DNA from: Microbulbifer sp. YPW1
GTDB taxonomy: Bacteria; Pseudomonadota; Gammaproteobacteria; Pseudomonadales; Cellvibrionaceae
Assembly (NCBI RefSeq): GCF_013367775.1
Contig: NZ_CP055157.1
Span: 4,476,001 to 4,540,000 of the forward strand
DNA: 64,000 bases
Direction of reading: 5' to 3'
Positions 47,180-56,485 of this stretch are shown piece by piece. The notes under the pieces were generated by a model. The model did not search any database. It was given only the letters and a program-made list of their open reading frames with translations, and was not told the DNA's origin. A program made the position numbers and the translations under genes. Every line of letters begins with the position of its first letter. Position 1 is the stretch's first letter.

Positions 47180-48301
47180 TTGAAAATACTCTACGGCGTT
47201 CAGGGTACCGGTAACGGGCACCTGTCCCGCGCCCGGGCCATGGCAGAGGCGTTTCGCCAGTTCCCCGACCTGGAAGTCCAGTGGCTATTCAGCGGCCGCC
47301 CCCCGGAAAAATTCTTCGCCATGGAAGCCTTCGGCAATTACTGGTGGCGCGAGGGGCTCACCTTTGTGCACAAAGAAGGCAAGATCGACCAGTTTGCCAC
47401 CGGCCGCCAGCTCAACCTGAGCCGCCTGCTGAAAGACATACGCGAATTACCGGTGCAGGATTTCGATCTGGTGATCAGCGACTTCGAACCGGTCACTGCC
47501 TGGGCGGCGAAGAAACGCAAGCACCCGAGCCTAGGCCTCGGTCACCAGTACGCATTCAGCTTCTCCATTCCCACGCCTTCCTTCGGCTGGGCCGCGCGCG
47601 CGATCATGAAAATGTTCGCACCGGTACAGGTAAGCCTGGGGATGCACTGGCACCACTTCGGCCATCCGATCCTGCCGCCGATTGCCCACGCGCACGAGGA
47701 GCCCGCGCCCGCGCAGCAGGAGCACGTGCTGGTCTACCTGCCGTTCGAGCACGCGCAACCGCTGTTGCAACAGCTGGCGCAGGTACCGCAGCGGTTTATC
47801 GTGTACGGACTGCCCACCGACCTGCCAAAAGCGGAAAATATCACGCTCAAAGCCCCGTCCGTGGACGGCTTCCGCCACGACGTGGCCACCGCCAGAGCCG
47901 TGATCTGCAACAGCGGCTTCGAGCTGATCGCCGAGACCCTGACCCTAGGCAAGCCGATACTGACGCGTCCACTCAAGGGACAGTTTGAACAGGAAGCCAA
48001 CGCCCTGGCGCTGGAAGAATTACAGCTCGCCACTGTGGTGCCCCAGTTCGATGCCGCGGCAATCGGTCACTGGCTGGAGAAACACCCTGTGGGCGTGCGG
48101 ATCTGCTGGCCGGACGTGGCCGGCGCGATTGTCTACTGGGTGGCCAATGGGCGCCGCAACAGCCCTCAGGAGCTTACCGAAAGCTTGTGGGAGGCCGTCA
48201 TTCCCGGCAACGCGGCCACGGCTTCTTCGGGGTCGCAAAGCCCCCGGACCACGGGGCGAACGGAGGCCATACGGGATATCAAGGGTAGCGAAAGCACGTG
48301 A
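47180..48301 (+). CDS. MJ1255/VC2487-family glycosyltransferase
   Basis: A 373-residue GT-B-like protein. It begins 'MKILYGVQGTGNGHLSRARAMAEAF', the G-x-G-x-G-H-x-x-R signature of this family, and ends with the donor-binding 'NSGFELIAETLTLGKPILTRPLKGQFEQEANALALEEL' region seen in MurG/UGT-like enzymes. It probably moves a sugar to a lipid or envelope acceptor; donor and acceptor are unknown. The last ~40 residues are low-complexity. A run of nine C's lies upstream at about 47130. Confidence 0.83.
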   Translation: MKILYGVQGTGNGHLSRARAMAEAFRQFPDLEVQWLFSGRPPEKFFAMEAFGNYWWREGLTFVHKEGKIDQFATGRQLNLSRLLKDIRELPVQDFDLVISDFEPVTAWAAKKRKHPSLGLGHQYAFSFSIPTPSFGWAARAIMKMFAPVQVSLGMHWHHFGHPILPPIAHAHEEPAPAQQEHVLVYLPFEHAQPLLQQLAQVPQRFIVYGLPTDLPKAENITLKAPSVDGFRHDVATARAVICNSGFELIAETLTLGKPILTRPLKGQFEQEANALALEELQLATVVPQFDAAAIGHWLEKHPVGVRICWPDVAGAIVYWVANGRRNSPQELTESLWEAVIPGNAATASSGSQSPRTTGRTEAIRDIKGSEST

Positions 48302-48445
48302 ACCGGCGCCATGGATTAGTCCCAGATAGCCCTGCCACCAACAGATGCCAGTAGCCATTACCTGCAATGTCATTGCCCGTTTTTACACCACTCCATAATC
48401 TGGCCTGAGCGACAGTAATTGATGATTGCGAAGGATGTAGTGAAG

Positions 48446-50257
48446 ATGAGCGAGCAACTGCTGAACGACCGGGATATCGAATTCCTGCTGTACGAATTTC
48501 TCGATACCGAAGCGCTGCTGCAACGCCCGCGCTACAGTGAGCACTCCCGGGAGGTGTTCAACGCGACCCTGGAAACCGCGCAGACCATCGCCAGGAAGTA
48601 TTTCGCCGATCACTACACCAAGGGCGACGCTAACGAACCCACGTTTGATGGCGAAAAGGTCACCCTGATCGAAGAGACCCGCAGGGCATGGGACGCCTTT
48701 GCCGAAGCCGGATTTCTCGCCGCCCACTATGATTTCGACGAGGGCGGCATGCAGTTGCCGGAAGTGATCCTGCGCACGGCAATGGCCCATATCAACGCGG
48801 CAAATGTCGGCACCGCGGCCTACCCGTTCCTTACCCTGGGCGCCGCCAATCTGGTGCGCAGCTTCGCCAGTGAACAATTGCGGGACACCTACCTGCCACC
48901 GATGATGGATGGCCGCTACGCCGGCACCATGGCGCTGACCGAGCCGGACCAGGGCTCGGCGCTCGGAGACATCTGCACTACCGCCACCCCCTCCGACGAC
49001 GGCAGTTACCGGCTGCGCGGCCAGAAGATGTTTATTTCCGGTGGCGACCAGTCGATCACCGATAACATCGTGCATATGGTTCTGGCGCGCATCAAGGATG
49101 CTCCGCCCGGAGTAAAAGGTATCTCACTGTTCCTGGTGCCCAAGCTCATACCCGGCGCAGACGGCCAGCCGGATACCCGCAACGATGTAAAACTCGCCGG
49201 CCTGCTGCATAAGATGGGCTACCGCAACACCACTTCCACAGTATTGAATTTCGGCGAAGCATCGGATGGCGCGGTGGGCTATCTGGTGGGAGAACCCCAC
49301 CGCGGATTGCACTACATGTTCCAGATGATGAACGAAGCCCGTATCGGCGTCGGCAGCGGTGCGGCAGTACTGGGTTACCGCGGTTACCTGCACGCCCTGC
49401 AATACGCCAGGGAACGTCCCCAGGGACGTATGCCGTCCAACCGCGATCCGCAGTCCAGGCAGGTTCCGATCATCCAGCACGCCGACGTGCGGCGCATGCT
49501 GCTGATGCAGAAAAGTTATGTGGAGGGTGGCCTGGCACTGTGTTTCTACGCTTCTTCCCTGGTGGAGGATGCCCACAGCGCCACAACGCCTGTAGAGCGG
49601 GAAAGGGCCGCGGAGCTGCTCGATCTGCTTACTCCCATTGTAAAGTCCTGGCCATCCAAATATTGCCTCAAGGCCAACGATCTCGCGATCCAGGTACTGG
49701 GTGGATCCGGCTATATTCGCGAGTATCCGCTGGAACAGCTTTACCGCGACAACCGCCTCAACCCCATCCACGAGGGCACTGAGGGTATCCAGGCGATGGA
49801 CCTGCTCGGACGAAAAGTGCCGGCAAAAGGAATGGCGGGATACCAGATCCTTACCCAGGAAATTCACAATACCCTGTCCGCCTGTGCGGGAGACAAGGCA
49901 CTGCAATCACTGGTGGATGGGCTGAATTCGGGACTGAATCAGCTGAATGGCATTTCCGAAAACCTGTTACTGCAGATGTCTGCAGACCCCGACCGGGGTC
50001 TGGCCAATGCCACGCTGTACCTGGATGTTTTCGGGCGCGTGGTGGTGAGCTGGATCTGGCTGAGACAGGCCGCCATCGCCTCGGCAAAGCTCGCAGAAGG
50101 CTCTGCACTCAGTGCCGAGGATGAGAGTTTTTACCGGGGTAAACTGCAGGCGGCGCGTTTTTATATCGAGTGGGAATTGCCGGAGATCACCCCGCAAATC
50201 GCACTGCTGGAGTCGGCCAATTCAGTGCCTTTCGACATGCAACAGGAGTGGTTCTGA
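48446..50257 (+). CDS. Acyl-CoA dehydrogenase with C-terminal extension
   Basis: A ~603-residue FAD enzyme of the long (AidB/FadE5-like) acyl-CoA dehydrogenase type. An N-terminal 'LLNDRDIEFLLYEFLDTEAL' cap precedes the core with 'MALTEPDQGSALGDICTTA', 'YRLRGQKMFISGGDQ', 'NEARIGVGSGAAVLGYRGYL' and 'QVLGGSGYIREYPLEQLYRDNRLNPIHEGTEGIQAMDLLGRK'. A ~130-residue C-terminal acyl-CoA-dehydrogenase-like extension follows. The catalytic Glu of this clade should be the one in 'HEGTEGIQ'. It should oxidise an acyl-CoA in beta-oxidation. The ATG at 48446 is chosen; in-frame starts at 48419-48440 are possible. Confidence 0.9.
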   Translation: MSEQLLNDRDIEFLLYEFLDTEALLQRPRYSEHSREVFNATLETAQTIARKYFADHYTKGDANEPTFDGEKVTLIEETRRAWDAFAEAGFLAAHYDFDEGGMQLPEVILRTAMAHINAANVGTAAYPFLTLGAANLVRSFASEQLRDTYLPPMMDGRYAGTMALTEPDQGSALGDICTTATPSDDGSYRLRGQKMFISGGDQSITDNIVHMVLARIKDAPPGVKGISLFLVPKLIPGADGQPDTRNDVKLAGLLHKMGYRNTTSTVLNFGEASDGAVGYLVGEPHRGLHYMFQMMNEARIGVGSGAAVLGYRGYLHALQYARERPQGRMPSNRDPQSRQVPIIQHADVRRMLLMQKSYVEGGLALCFYASSLVEDAHSATTPVERERAAELLDLLTPIVKSWPSKYCLKANDLAIQVLGGSGYIREYPLEQLYRDNRLNPIHEGTEGIQAMDLLGRKVPAKGMAGYQILTQEIHNTLSACAGDKALQSLVDGLNSGLNQLNGISENLLLQMSADPDRGLANATLYLDVFGRVVVSWIWLRQAAIASAKLAEGSALSAEDESFYRGKLQAARFYIEWELPEITPQIALLESANSVPFDMQQEWF

Positions 50258-50298
50258 TTACCCGCCGCGGTCAATCAGCCCCCACTCCATTCACAACG

Positions 50299-51114
50299 TT
50301 AGAGGTTGTGGCGTGCCTGCTCCCGCTTCAGGTGCGCCACAGCCTCGCGCATGGTAGTGACCCAGTAGCGGTCCGGGTGCGCGGCCAGGTGATCCAGTAA
50401 CTGCTGGTGCGCTTCGGAAGTGACCTCAATGTAGTCTCCGCCCACCCCGTGAAACATAAAGCCCACCAGGCTGTTGTTATCGCGCGCCGCTTCTGCCACC
50501 GCAATGAGCTCTTCCGCACTCTTGTCCGCCCCGTCAAAAGAAGCCAGACGATACAGATCTTTGTTGTCCCGATGGTGCTGGCCGTCATCGGAAAAAAGGC
50601 GCGCGCCGCTCACCAGCTTTTTCAGGGCCGGAACCACATTCTCACCGCCGGCGAGCATGTCACCACAGGGATAGGCAAAGGTGCGCTGCTTTTTGCCGTC
50701 GATCGCCTTCAGCATATTGTTGGTGGCCTGCACTTCCTCGGCAAACTGTTCCAGGGAGTAATTGTCCAGATCCTGCCAGGGCTTTACCCAGCTGCGGTTG
50801 GAGAGGGATTTGCGACAGGGATGGTACAGCATGTGGTTGCCCAGCTCGTGACCGCGCTCGGCCGCGCGCCGCCACTCATGCATACGCAAGCGGATGGAGG
50901 GGCGCGCCCCACTGATGTAGAAAGTACCGGGCAGGTTGAGCTGGTTTAACTGCGGGATGGCGACATCGAGATGGGAATCCAGGGCATCGTCATAGGTGAG
51001 CACCACTGCCACTTCTGCGCCCCCGGGCCATGGGGAGTTTTGCTCTGCGCCAGCGGCTATTGACCACAGGGCAAGCGTGGCAGCGAGTAGTTTCCCGAAG
51101 AGTGGTGTTTGCAT
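50299..51114 (-). CDS. Secreted polysaccharide deacetylase (NodB family)
   Basis: A 271-residue exported carbohydrate esterase 4 protein. A signal peptide ends 'SIAAGAEQ'. The NodB domain shows motif 1 'LTYDDALDSH' with the two Asp, and motif 2 'HELGNHMLYHP' (H-x3-5-H zinc ligands). 'FAYPCGDM' and 'GFMFHGVGG' form later strands. The substrate could be chitin oligomers, peptidoglycan or a capsule; the chitinase in the same window makes a chitin role possible. Its 5' leader consists of three tandem copies of a ribosome-site-like repeat. Confidence 0.87.
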   Translation of the reverse strand: MQTPLFGKLLAATLALWSIAAGAEQNSPWPGGAEVAVVLTYDDALDSHLDVAIPQLNQLNLPGTFYISGARPSIRLRMHEWRRAAERGHELGNHMLYHPCRKSLSNRSWVKPWQDLDNYSLEQFAEEVQATNNMLKAIDGKKQRTFAYPCGDMLAGGENVVPALKKLVSGARLFSDDGQHHRDNKDLYRLASFDGADKSAEELIAVAEAARDNNSLVGFMFHGVGGDYIEVTSEAHQQLLDHLAAHPDRYWVTTMREAVAHLKREQARHNL

Positions 51115-51116
51115 CT

Positions 51117-51151
51117 AAATTCCCTTTTTTAAATTCCCTTTTATAAATTCC
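51117..51151 (-). repeat. Tandem 14-bp repeats carrying the deacetylase ribosome site
   Basis: AAATTCCCTTTT occurs at 51117-51128 and 51131-51142, and AAATTCC again at 51145-51151. Read on the minus strand each full copy gives AAAAGGGAATTT, and the last copy puts AAGGG eight bases before the deacetylase ATG. Confidence 0.75.
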
Positions 51152-51191
51152 GTTACAAGGCCCTGGAGCACCCCGTCCAGGCCGCGCCCTG

Positions 51192-52631
51192 TCAGAGGCT
51201 GATCCGCAGGCTCAGGCCGCCGAGATCCGCATCGCCACGCTCCTCTGGGGGCACCGTGGCAATCTTACCGTGATAACTCTCCACAATATCCACCACCACC
51301 GCAAGTCCGATCCCCTGCCCCTGTTGCTGCTGGTCCGCGCGCACCCCGCGCTGCACCACTTGCCGCCACTGGGTTTCACTGAGTCCGGGCCCGTTATCGG
51401 ATACCAGAATCTCGAGGCCGCGCTGGTCCGCGGTGTTCTCAATCTTGACCAGCAGGCGGCCACCGCCGTACTTGTAGCCGTTGTCCAACAGGTTGCCGAG
51501 CATCTCCATAAGATCCCCCTCATCCCCGTAAAACAGTACCGAATCATCGCACAGCAGCTCCGCATCCACAGACTTGCCGCGGTAGACCTTATCCAGGGCC
51601 GAGAGAATCTTTTCCGCCAGTGGCTGCACCTTTACCCCGCGTAAAATCGACTTGGGTGAAGTCGCTACCGCGCGTTTCAACTGATAGCTAATAATACTGT
51701 CCATGCGCTGGACCTGCTCGGCCAGCGCAGCCTGGGCACTCTGTGGATCGGTTTTGGTGTCGAGCCCTTTCAATACCGCCAGCGGCGTCTTCAGGCTGTG
51801 GGCCAGGTCGCCGAGGGTATGCCGGGTTTTCTCCCGCTGGCGGCGCTCGTTTTCGATCAGCAAGTTGAGGTTGTCGGTGAGCGGTACCAGCTCGCGGGGA
51901 AAGCGCCCCTGCAGGGTATCGCTACCGCCCTGCTGCATTTCCTTCAGTGCCCGCGCCACCTCGCGCAACGGCGCCAGGCCCCAGCGCAATACCAGTAGCT
52001 GGACCGCGATCAGTGCCAGCGCGCCGATTCCCAGCCAGCGCCACAATGTGCCACTGAACTGGTTCACCTGGGCGTAGAGCGGCGCCGCGTCCTCGAGAAT
52101 CACAAACGTAAACTGAAGTTCATTTTCCAGCCCCCAGGCAATGCCCTGGCGGAAACTGGTGTACGGCGTATCCAGGTCCGGCAGCTGGACTTCGGCAAAT
52201 ACCTGCTGCCCCTGACGCAGGGGCAACGGCAGTGGCAGTGCAGAAAAATTAGGCAGGCTGAGGGCCGACTGGGAACGCCAGATTACCCGCCCCCGGGCAT
52301 CCATCACCGCGCCGATCAGACCGGAGTCCGGCTGGTTGAACCGCTGCTCCGGCAGGTTTAGCGGCAGATGCAGGGTGTCTCCATCCGGTTCCGCCACTGC
52401 CAGCAGGGTGTAAATATGCAGCTGCAATTCACGCGCTTTGGCTTCATCCAGCGAGGTCCGGTAGGCGCGCTCCAGCACGCCGGACAGCACCGCCAGAAAC
52501 ACCAGCAAAACCAGGGTCGCCACCAGGGAGAGGCGGCCGGAAAGGGAGTGCCACCAGCGCGAAAGGGATATGCGCGCACGCGGCATTGACGAGAAACGCC
52601 GCGAAAGCGACTGGAGCCCGCGCGCTAGCAT
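51192..52631 (-). CDS. Two-component sensor histidine kinase (PhoQ-like)
   Basis: A 479-residue inner-membrane kinase. Two membrane helices (about 35-55 and 190-212) enclose a periplasmic sensor of ~130 residues with an acidic 'DTPYTSFRQ' region. A HAMP segment follows. The H-box reads 'LGDLAHSLKTPLAVL', the N-box 'GNLLDNGYKYGG', then 'VSDNGPGLS' and 'GQGIGLAVV'. The arrangement and the H-S-L-K-T-P box match the PhoQ group, which senses divalent cations, low pH or cationic peptides. The ATG is four bases after the response regulator's stop, so the two are coupled. Confidence 0.9.
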   Translation of the reverse strand: MLARGLQSLSRRFSSMPRARISLSRWWHSLSGRLSLVATLVLLVFLAVLSGVLERAYRTSLDEAKARELQLHIYTLLAVAEPDGDTLHLPLNLPEQRFNQPDSGLIGAVMDARGRVIWRSQSALSLPNFSALPLPLPLRQGQQVFAEVQLPDLDTPYTSFRQGIAWGLENELQFTFVILEDAAPLYAQVNQFSGTLWRWLGIGALALIAVQLLVLRWGLAPLREVARALKEMQQGGSDTLQGRFPRELVPLTDNLNLLIENERRQREKTRHTLGDLAHSLKTPLAVLKGLDTKTDPQSAQAALAEQVQRMDSIISYQLKRAVATSPKSILRGVKVQPLAEKILSALDKVYRGKSVDAELLCDDSVLFYGDEGDLMEMLGNLLDNGYKYGGGRLLVKIENTADQRGLEILVSDNGPGLSETQWRQVVQRGVRADQQQQGQGIGLAVVVDIVESYHGKIATVPPEERGDADLGGLSLRISL

Positions 52632-52635
52632 GGAG

Positions 52636-53313
52636 TCAGCCCGCTTCAGCGGTGAATCGATAGCCGCGGCCGCGCAGGGTTTCGATGGGTTTTACACCGC
52701 CCGCCGCGTCCAGTTTTTTTCGCAAGCGGCCGATAAACACTTCGATCACATTGCTGTCGCGATCGCAGTCCTGCTCGTAGATATGCTCGGTAAGGGTGGT
52801 TTTCGACACCACTTCGTCCGGGTGCAGCATCAGGTATTCCAGCACCTTGTACTCAAACGAAGTGAGTTCCAGCTCACTGCCGGAGACTTTCACACGCTGG
52901 GCACTGGTATCCAGCTCGATGGGGCCGGCGTTAATGGTGGGGGAAGAAAAACCGGCAGAGCGGCGCACCAGCGCGTTCAGACGCGCCAGTAATTCTTCGG
53001 TATGGAAAGGCTTGGTCAGATAGTCGTCACCCCCGGCCTCGAGTCCACGCACCCGCTCCTGCCAGTGGCCGCGGGCGGTAAGAATCAGGATCGGGAAATG
53101 CCGCCCTTCCTTGCGCAGGGTTTCGATTACCTGGATGCCGTCGATCTTGGGCAAGCCGAGATCCATTACGGCCACGTCGTAGGGATACTCGCGGCCCAGA
53201 TAGAGGGCCTCTTCCCCGTCCGGGGCATCATCCACCGTGTAGCCTGCACTGCGCAGGGATGAAGCCAGTTGTTCTCGCAGGGCGTACTCGTCTTCCACCA
53301 ACAGTGCGCGCAT
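52636..53313 (-). CDS. OmpR/PhoP-family response regulator
   Basis: A 225-residue DNA-binding regulator. The receiver domain has 'LLVEDEYALREQL' (acidic pocket), the phospho-acceptor Asp in 'VAVMDLGLPKIDG' and Lys in 'DDYLTKPF'. The winged-helix output domain ends 'SNVIEVFIGRLRKKLDAAGGVKPIETLRGRGYRF'. It is the partner of the adjacent PhoQ-like kinase. Two small envelope-protein genes lie just upstream on the same strand, and the regulator probably controls them or is co-transcribed with them. Confidence 0.93.
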   Translation of the reverse strand: MRALLVEDEYALREQLASSLRSAGYTVDDAPDGEEALYLGREYPYDVAVMDLGLPKIDGIQVIETLRKEGRHFPILILTARGHWQERVRGLEAGGDDYLTKPFHTEELLARLNALVRRSAGFSSPTINAGPIELDTSAQRVKVSGSELELTSFEYKVLEYLMLHPDEVVSKTTLTEHIYEQDCDRDSNVIEVFIGRLRKKLDAAGGVKPIETLRGRGYRFTAEAG

Positions 53314-53349
53314 AAAATATCCTCTGCCTGTTATCTACCGGTGCGGCTT

Positions 53350-53712
53350 TCAGCGGGAAATACGCCCGCTCGCTTTGTCCACATACACCACATAGACCTG
53401 ACTCTTGTCAGAAAGTCCCTTCACCCGGTACATGCTGCGACCATTGCGCTGCACTTCACTGATCGCCAGGATCTTGCCGCCGTAGCGCTTCTTCACAATG
53501 GCCGCCGCCTGGTCCCGGGAAATACTGCGCTTTTGCACTCGCACGGTGGCCAGTGGCTGCACATTGAGATAGTGCAATCCGCGCTGTTTCGGCTCCGCAA
53601 TTGCAGCCCGCAAATCCTTCTGCTGCCCGGCATGGAGCGGAGAGGCAATCAGCGCGACCAACAGGCCGGTCACCAGTACCATCACAGCTTTTGGGGTAGC
53701 GGGAAATTTCAC
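53350..53712 (-). CDS. Periplasmic PepSY-domain protein
   Basis: A 120-residue exported protein with a signal peptide ending 'SPLHAG'. The C-terminal part is a PepSY-like domain: 'ISRDQAAAIVKKRYGGKILAISEVQRNGRSMYRVKGLS' followed by 'VYVVYVDKASGRI'. PepSY proteins often modulate proteases or sit with two-component systems, as here. The GTG at 53712 is chosen because AGGAG lies seven bases upstream and it opens a clean signal peptide; a longer frame to 53757 would overlap the next gene. It lies 36 bases upstream of the response regulator. Confidence 0.82.
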   Translation of the reverse strand: MKFPATPKAVMVLVTGLLVALIASPLHAGQQKDLRAAIAEPKQRGLHYLNVQPLATVRVQKRSISRDQAAAIVKKRYGGKILAISEVQRNGRSMYRVKGLSDKSQVYVVYVDKASGRISR

Positions 53713-53753
53713 AATGCAGCTCCTGTTATTCTGAAAACACCGATCGGACTCCA

Positions 53754-54338
53754 TCAAAGGACCGGCGTGACGTCTACGCGTACCCGGATTCTATCTCCAG
53801 GATGCCGGTCAGTGCGAATTAGATATTCCTGACCGTTATAGCGGTAGTTTACGTCATATCCTACCAATTCCCGACGGGTGCTGAATTCTTCGACAACCTG
53901 GCAGCGCTGCTGGGTACCGTACTGCACCGGTGCATTGTGGCGACTGACGGCGCTGCCGATCATTGCGCCCACTGCGGCGCCCGCCAGCGTGCCGGCCCCT
54001 TTGTTGCCGCGATGGTAATGACGGTGGTGACCGCGACCGTGGCGATAACCGCGTGCGGCGTCACGCCCGACGGCGGCACCGATCAGGCCGCCAATGATGG
54101 CGCCCGCAGGGGATGGTTGCTGGTAGGTCACGGTCTGGTCCCAGCACTGAGTGCGCGGCTCGACCACCTGAATATCGTTGTAGATGGGGGTCACGCCGGT
54201 GACGATGGCGTAATCGTAGCCGTCCTGGCCCTCGTAGTAACCGCTCTCACCGGCATTGCTGTAGGCACTGACACCCACCAGGCTCGCGGTCAGGCCGACA
54301 AAGGCCAGTTGCTTGATAAGTCTTTGAATATTGATCAT
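53754..54338 (-). CDS. Glycine-zipper 2TM-domain outer membrane protein
   Basis: A 194-residue envelope protein. A signal segment ('QLAFVGLTASLVGVSAYS') precedes two glycine-zipper stretches, 'AGAIIGGLIGAAVGRDAARG' and 'AGTLAGAAVGAMIGSAVSRH', separated by a His/Arg/Gly-rich linker. This is the 17-kDa antigen/SlyB-like family. The C-terminal domain holds 'CQVVEEFSTRRELVGYDVNYRYNGQEY'. SlyB is a PhoPQ target in enterobacteria, which fits the PhoPQ-like genes downstream. The ATG at 54338 has GGGAG eight bases upstream. Confidence 0.82.
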   Translation of the reverse strand: MINIQRLIKQLAFVGLTASLVGVSAYSNAGESGYYEGQDGYDYAIVTGVTPIYNDIQVVEPRTQCWDQTVTYQQPSPAGAIIGGLIGAAVGRDAARGYRHGRGHHRHYHRGNKGAGTLAGAAVGAMIGSAVSRHNAPVQYGTQQRCQVVEEFSTRRELVGYDVNYRYNGQEYLIRTDRHPGDRIRVRVDVTPVL

Positions 54339-54504
54339 GTGCAGTGCTCCCTGAGACCCGGGCGGCGATGCCCGCTGGCGGCCGCCGCCCCGTCCGGGGT
54401 ACGGCAATCCGCGTCTGTTAAACGGCCTTTCCAGCCGATGGAAGCACTTTAATTCCGGCAGCCTGAATCTTTCCTGAATCCGGCGGAACTTTTTTGTAGA
54501 GCGC

Positions 54505-55863
54505 TCACGCCACCTCGGCGGATACGCTTTTCGGACCCAGCCAGCGCTGGGTGAGCGTCCCCGCAGTCATGGCACCATTCACATTGAGCGCGGTGCGCGC
54601 CATATCGATCAGAGGCTCCACGGAGATCAGCAGGGCTGCAATCTGTACCGGCAACCCCATGGTGGGCAACACCACCAGCGCGGCAAACGTCGCCCCGCCA
54701 CCGACCCCGGCAATACCGAAAGAGCTGATCACAATCACTGCGATCAGCGAGGTCAGCCATACCGGATCAAAGATATTGATACCCATGGGAACCGCCACCA
54801 TCACCGCGAGCATCGCCGGATAGATACCCGCGCAGCCGTTCTGGCCGATGGTGGCGCCAAAGGAGGCGGAAAAGTTGGCGATCGCCGGGGAATTTTTCAG
54901 CTCGTCGATCTGGGTTTCCACATTCAGCGGAATAGTGGCGGCACTGGAGCGGGAACTGAATGCGAACACCAGCACCGGCCAGACCTTGGCAAAATAGTGT
55001 AACGGGCTGATACCGTTCACCAGCAACAGTGTCCCGTGCACGATAAACATCAGGGCGATGGCGACAAATGAGGCAATCACGAAGTTGAACAGATTAAAGA
55101 TATCCGCCCAGCTGGATTTCGCGATCAGTGCAGTGACCAGCGCCATCACCCCGTAGGGGGTGAACGCCATGATCAGGCGGACAAGCTTCATAACCCAGGC
55201 TTGGGCCACGGACACGAAATGCTCGATGGCCGCCCCCTGCTCCGGGTTTTCCCGCCGCACACCCAGTGCAGCGAGGCCGAGCAATACCGCAAACACCACC
55301 ACCGCAATCACCGAAGTGTCGCGCGCACCGGCAAGGTCGGCAAAGATATTACGCGGGATAAAAGAGGTAAGGATCTCCGGGATACTCAGGTCGCTGACAC
55401 GGCCGATACGCTCGTTCAGCACCTCGACACGCGCCGCCTCCCGCGCACCTTCCACCAGCCCCTCAGCGGATAGCCCGAACAGCCAGGCGATCACCACACC
55501 GATGAATGCAGAAATAGCCGTGGTACCCAGCAACACCGCCAGTACCGAGCCACTGATCTTGCCCAGAGAACGAGTGTCACTGACTTTGACCACCGCACTG
55601 AGAATGGAGACCAGTACCAGCGGCATTACCAGCAGGTGCAGCAGGTTGACATAGCCATCGCCAATCAAGCCCACCCAGTCAAGCACCCACGGCGTGTCCA
55701 CACCCCACCCCTGCAGCAGGTGCATAAAGCCACCAAACAGCACTCCCAGCAGCAGGCCGGCGAATACCGCCGGCGCCAGGGAATTGCGGCTGCGATGCCA
55801 GCGCGCCAGCGGCCAGATAAGGAAGAGGTAAAACGCGAGGAGAAGAAACGCACTAAACTGCAC
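54505..55863 (-). CDS. Dicarboxylate/amino acid:cation symporter (TcyP-like)
   Basis: A 452-residue DAACS-family transporter with eight membrane helices and two re-entrant loops. Typical features are 'HLLVMPLVLVSILSAVVK', 'SRSSAATIPLNVETQ' (the Ser-rich re-entrant loop) and 'GATIGQNGCAGIYPAML', followed by 'ISSFGIAGVGGGATFAALVVL'. The sequence is closest in feel to the L-cystine importers TcyP/YdjN; glutamate or C4-dicarboxylates remain possible. GTG at 55863 is the best start. It is an isolated unit. Confidence 0.88.
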   Translation of the reverse strand: MQFSAFLLLAFYLFLIWPLARWHRSRNSLAPAVFAGLLLGVLFGGFMHLLQGWGVDTPWVLDWVGLIGDGYVNLLHLLVMPLVLVSILSAVVKVSDTRSLGKISGSVLAVLLGTTAISAFIGVVIAWLFGLSAEGLVEGAREAARVEVLNERIGRVSDLSIPEILTSFIPRNIFADLAGARDTSVIAVVVFAVLLGLAALGVRRENPEQGAAIEHFVSVAQAWVMKLVRLIMAFTPYGVMALVTALIAKSSWADIFNLFNFVIASFVAIALMFIVHGTLLLVNGISPLHYFAKVWPVLVFAFSSRSSAATIPLNVETQIDELKNSPAIANFSASFGATIGQNGCAGIYPAMLAVMVAVPMGINIFDPVWLTSLIAVIVISSFGIAGVGGGATFAALVVLPTMGLPVQIAALLISVEPLIDMARTALNVNGAMTAGTLTQRWLGPKSVSAEVA

Positions 55864-55960
55864 GGAATTTGAGTCCCAATTTACAAACTTTACGGTTAGA
55901 AAATTGACCGCATCCTAACAGCTGGCGCAGTTTCCCCTTAAAGACACTTTAGTTATAGCC

Positions 55961-56485
55961 CTAGAAGTTTGCGCCCTGGTCCACGCCGGAAATCGCCTCG
56001 GCAATGGATTCGGCAGTCTGCGGGCCCACCAGTGTGCGACGCCACTGCCCGTCGCGACCAATAATCAGGGTAGACGGTAAAACCTGTGGCATGGGCTGCC
56101 CCCAGCGCCCCTGGGGGGCCGCCGCGAGCAACGGGAACTGGATACCGAACTTGTCCGCCTGCTGGCGCACCTGCTCTGCCGGTAACTGATCAAAGTTGAT
56201 ACCGAGCACCAGCACCTGTTCGCCATGCTCCCGGTAAAACGCGTTCAACTCGGGAATTTCCTCGCGACAGGGCGCACACCACTCTGCCCAATAATTCACC
56301 AGCAGGATCTTGCCCTCGCTGGCCAGGGGCTCGCCACTGAGTGCCTGCATGCCACCGGGGGGCTTGCCGCAACCGGCGATCAGCAACACCCCCAGTAACG
56401 CTACCCGCACCTTTGAAAAAAGCGCGGCATATAGGCGGGCCTCAGGACTTGGCTGTTTTAGTCGTCGACTTGCCATTGCGGGCAT
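55961..56485 (-). CDS. TlpA/thioredoxin-like lipoprotein
   Basis: A ~174-residue redox protein. A signal with lipobox 'LLIAGCGKPPG' anchors it to a membrane, and the thioredoxin fold carries the active-site 'WAEWCAPCREEIPEL' (C-x2-C). 'LPSTLIIGRDGQWRRTLVG' holds the cis-Pro strand. It probably keeps envelope proteins reduced or supports cytochrome c maturation. The ATG at 56485 has GGGAG eight bases upstream but lies 43 bases inside the end of the upstream yihY-like gene; a GTG nearer the lipobox is an alternative start. Confidence 0.82.
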   Translation of the reverse strand: MPAMASRRLKQPSPEARLYAALFSKVRVALLGVLLIAGCGKPPGGMQALSGEPLASEGKILLVNYWAEWCAPCREEIPELNAFYREHGEQVLVLGINFDQLPAEQVRQQADKFGIQFPLLAAAPQGRWGQPMPQVLPSTLIIGRDGQWRRTLVGPQTAESIAEAISGVDQGANF

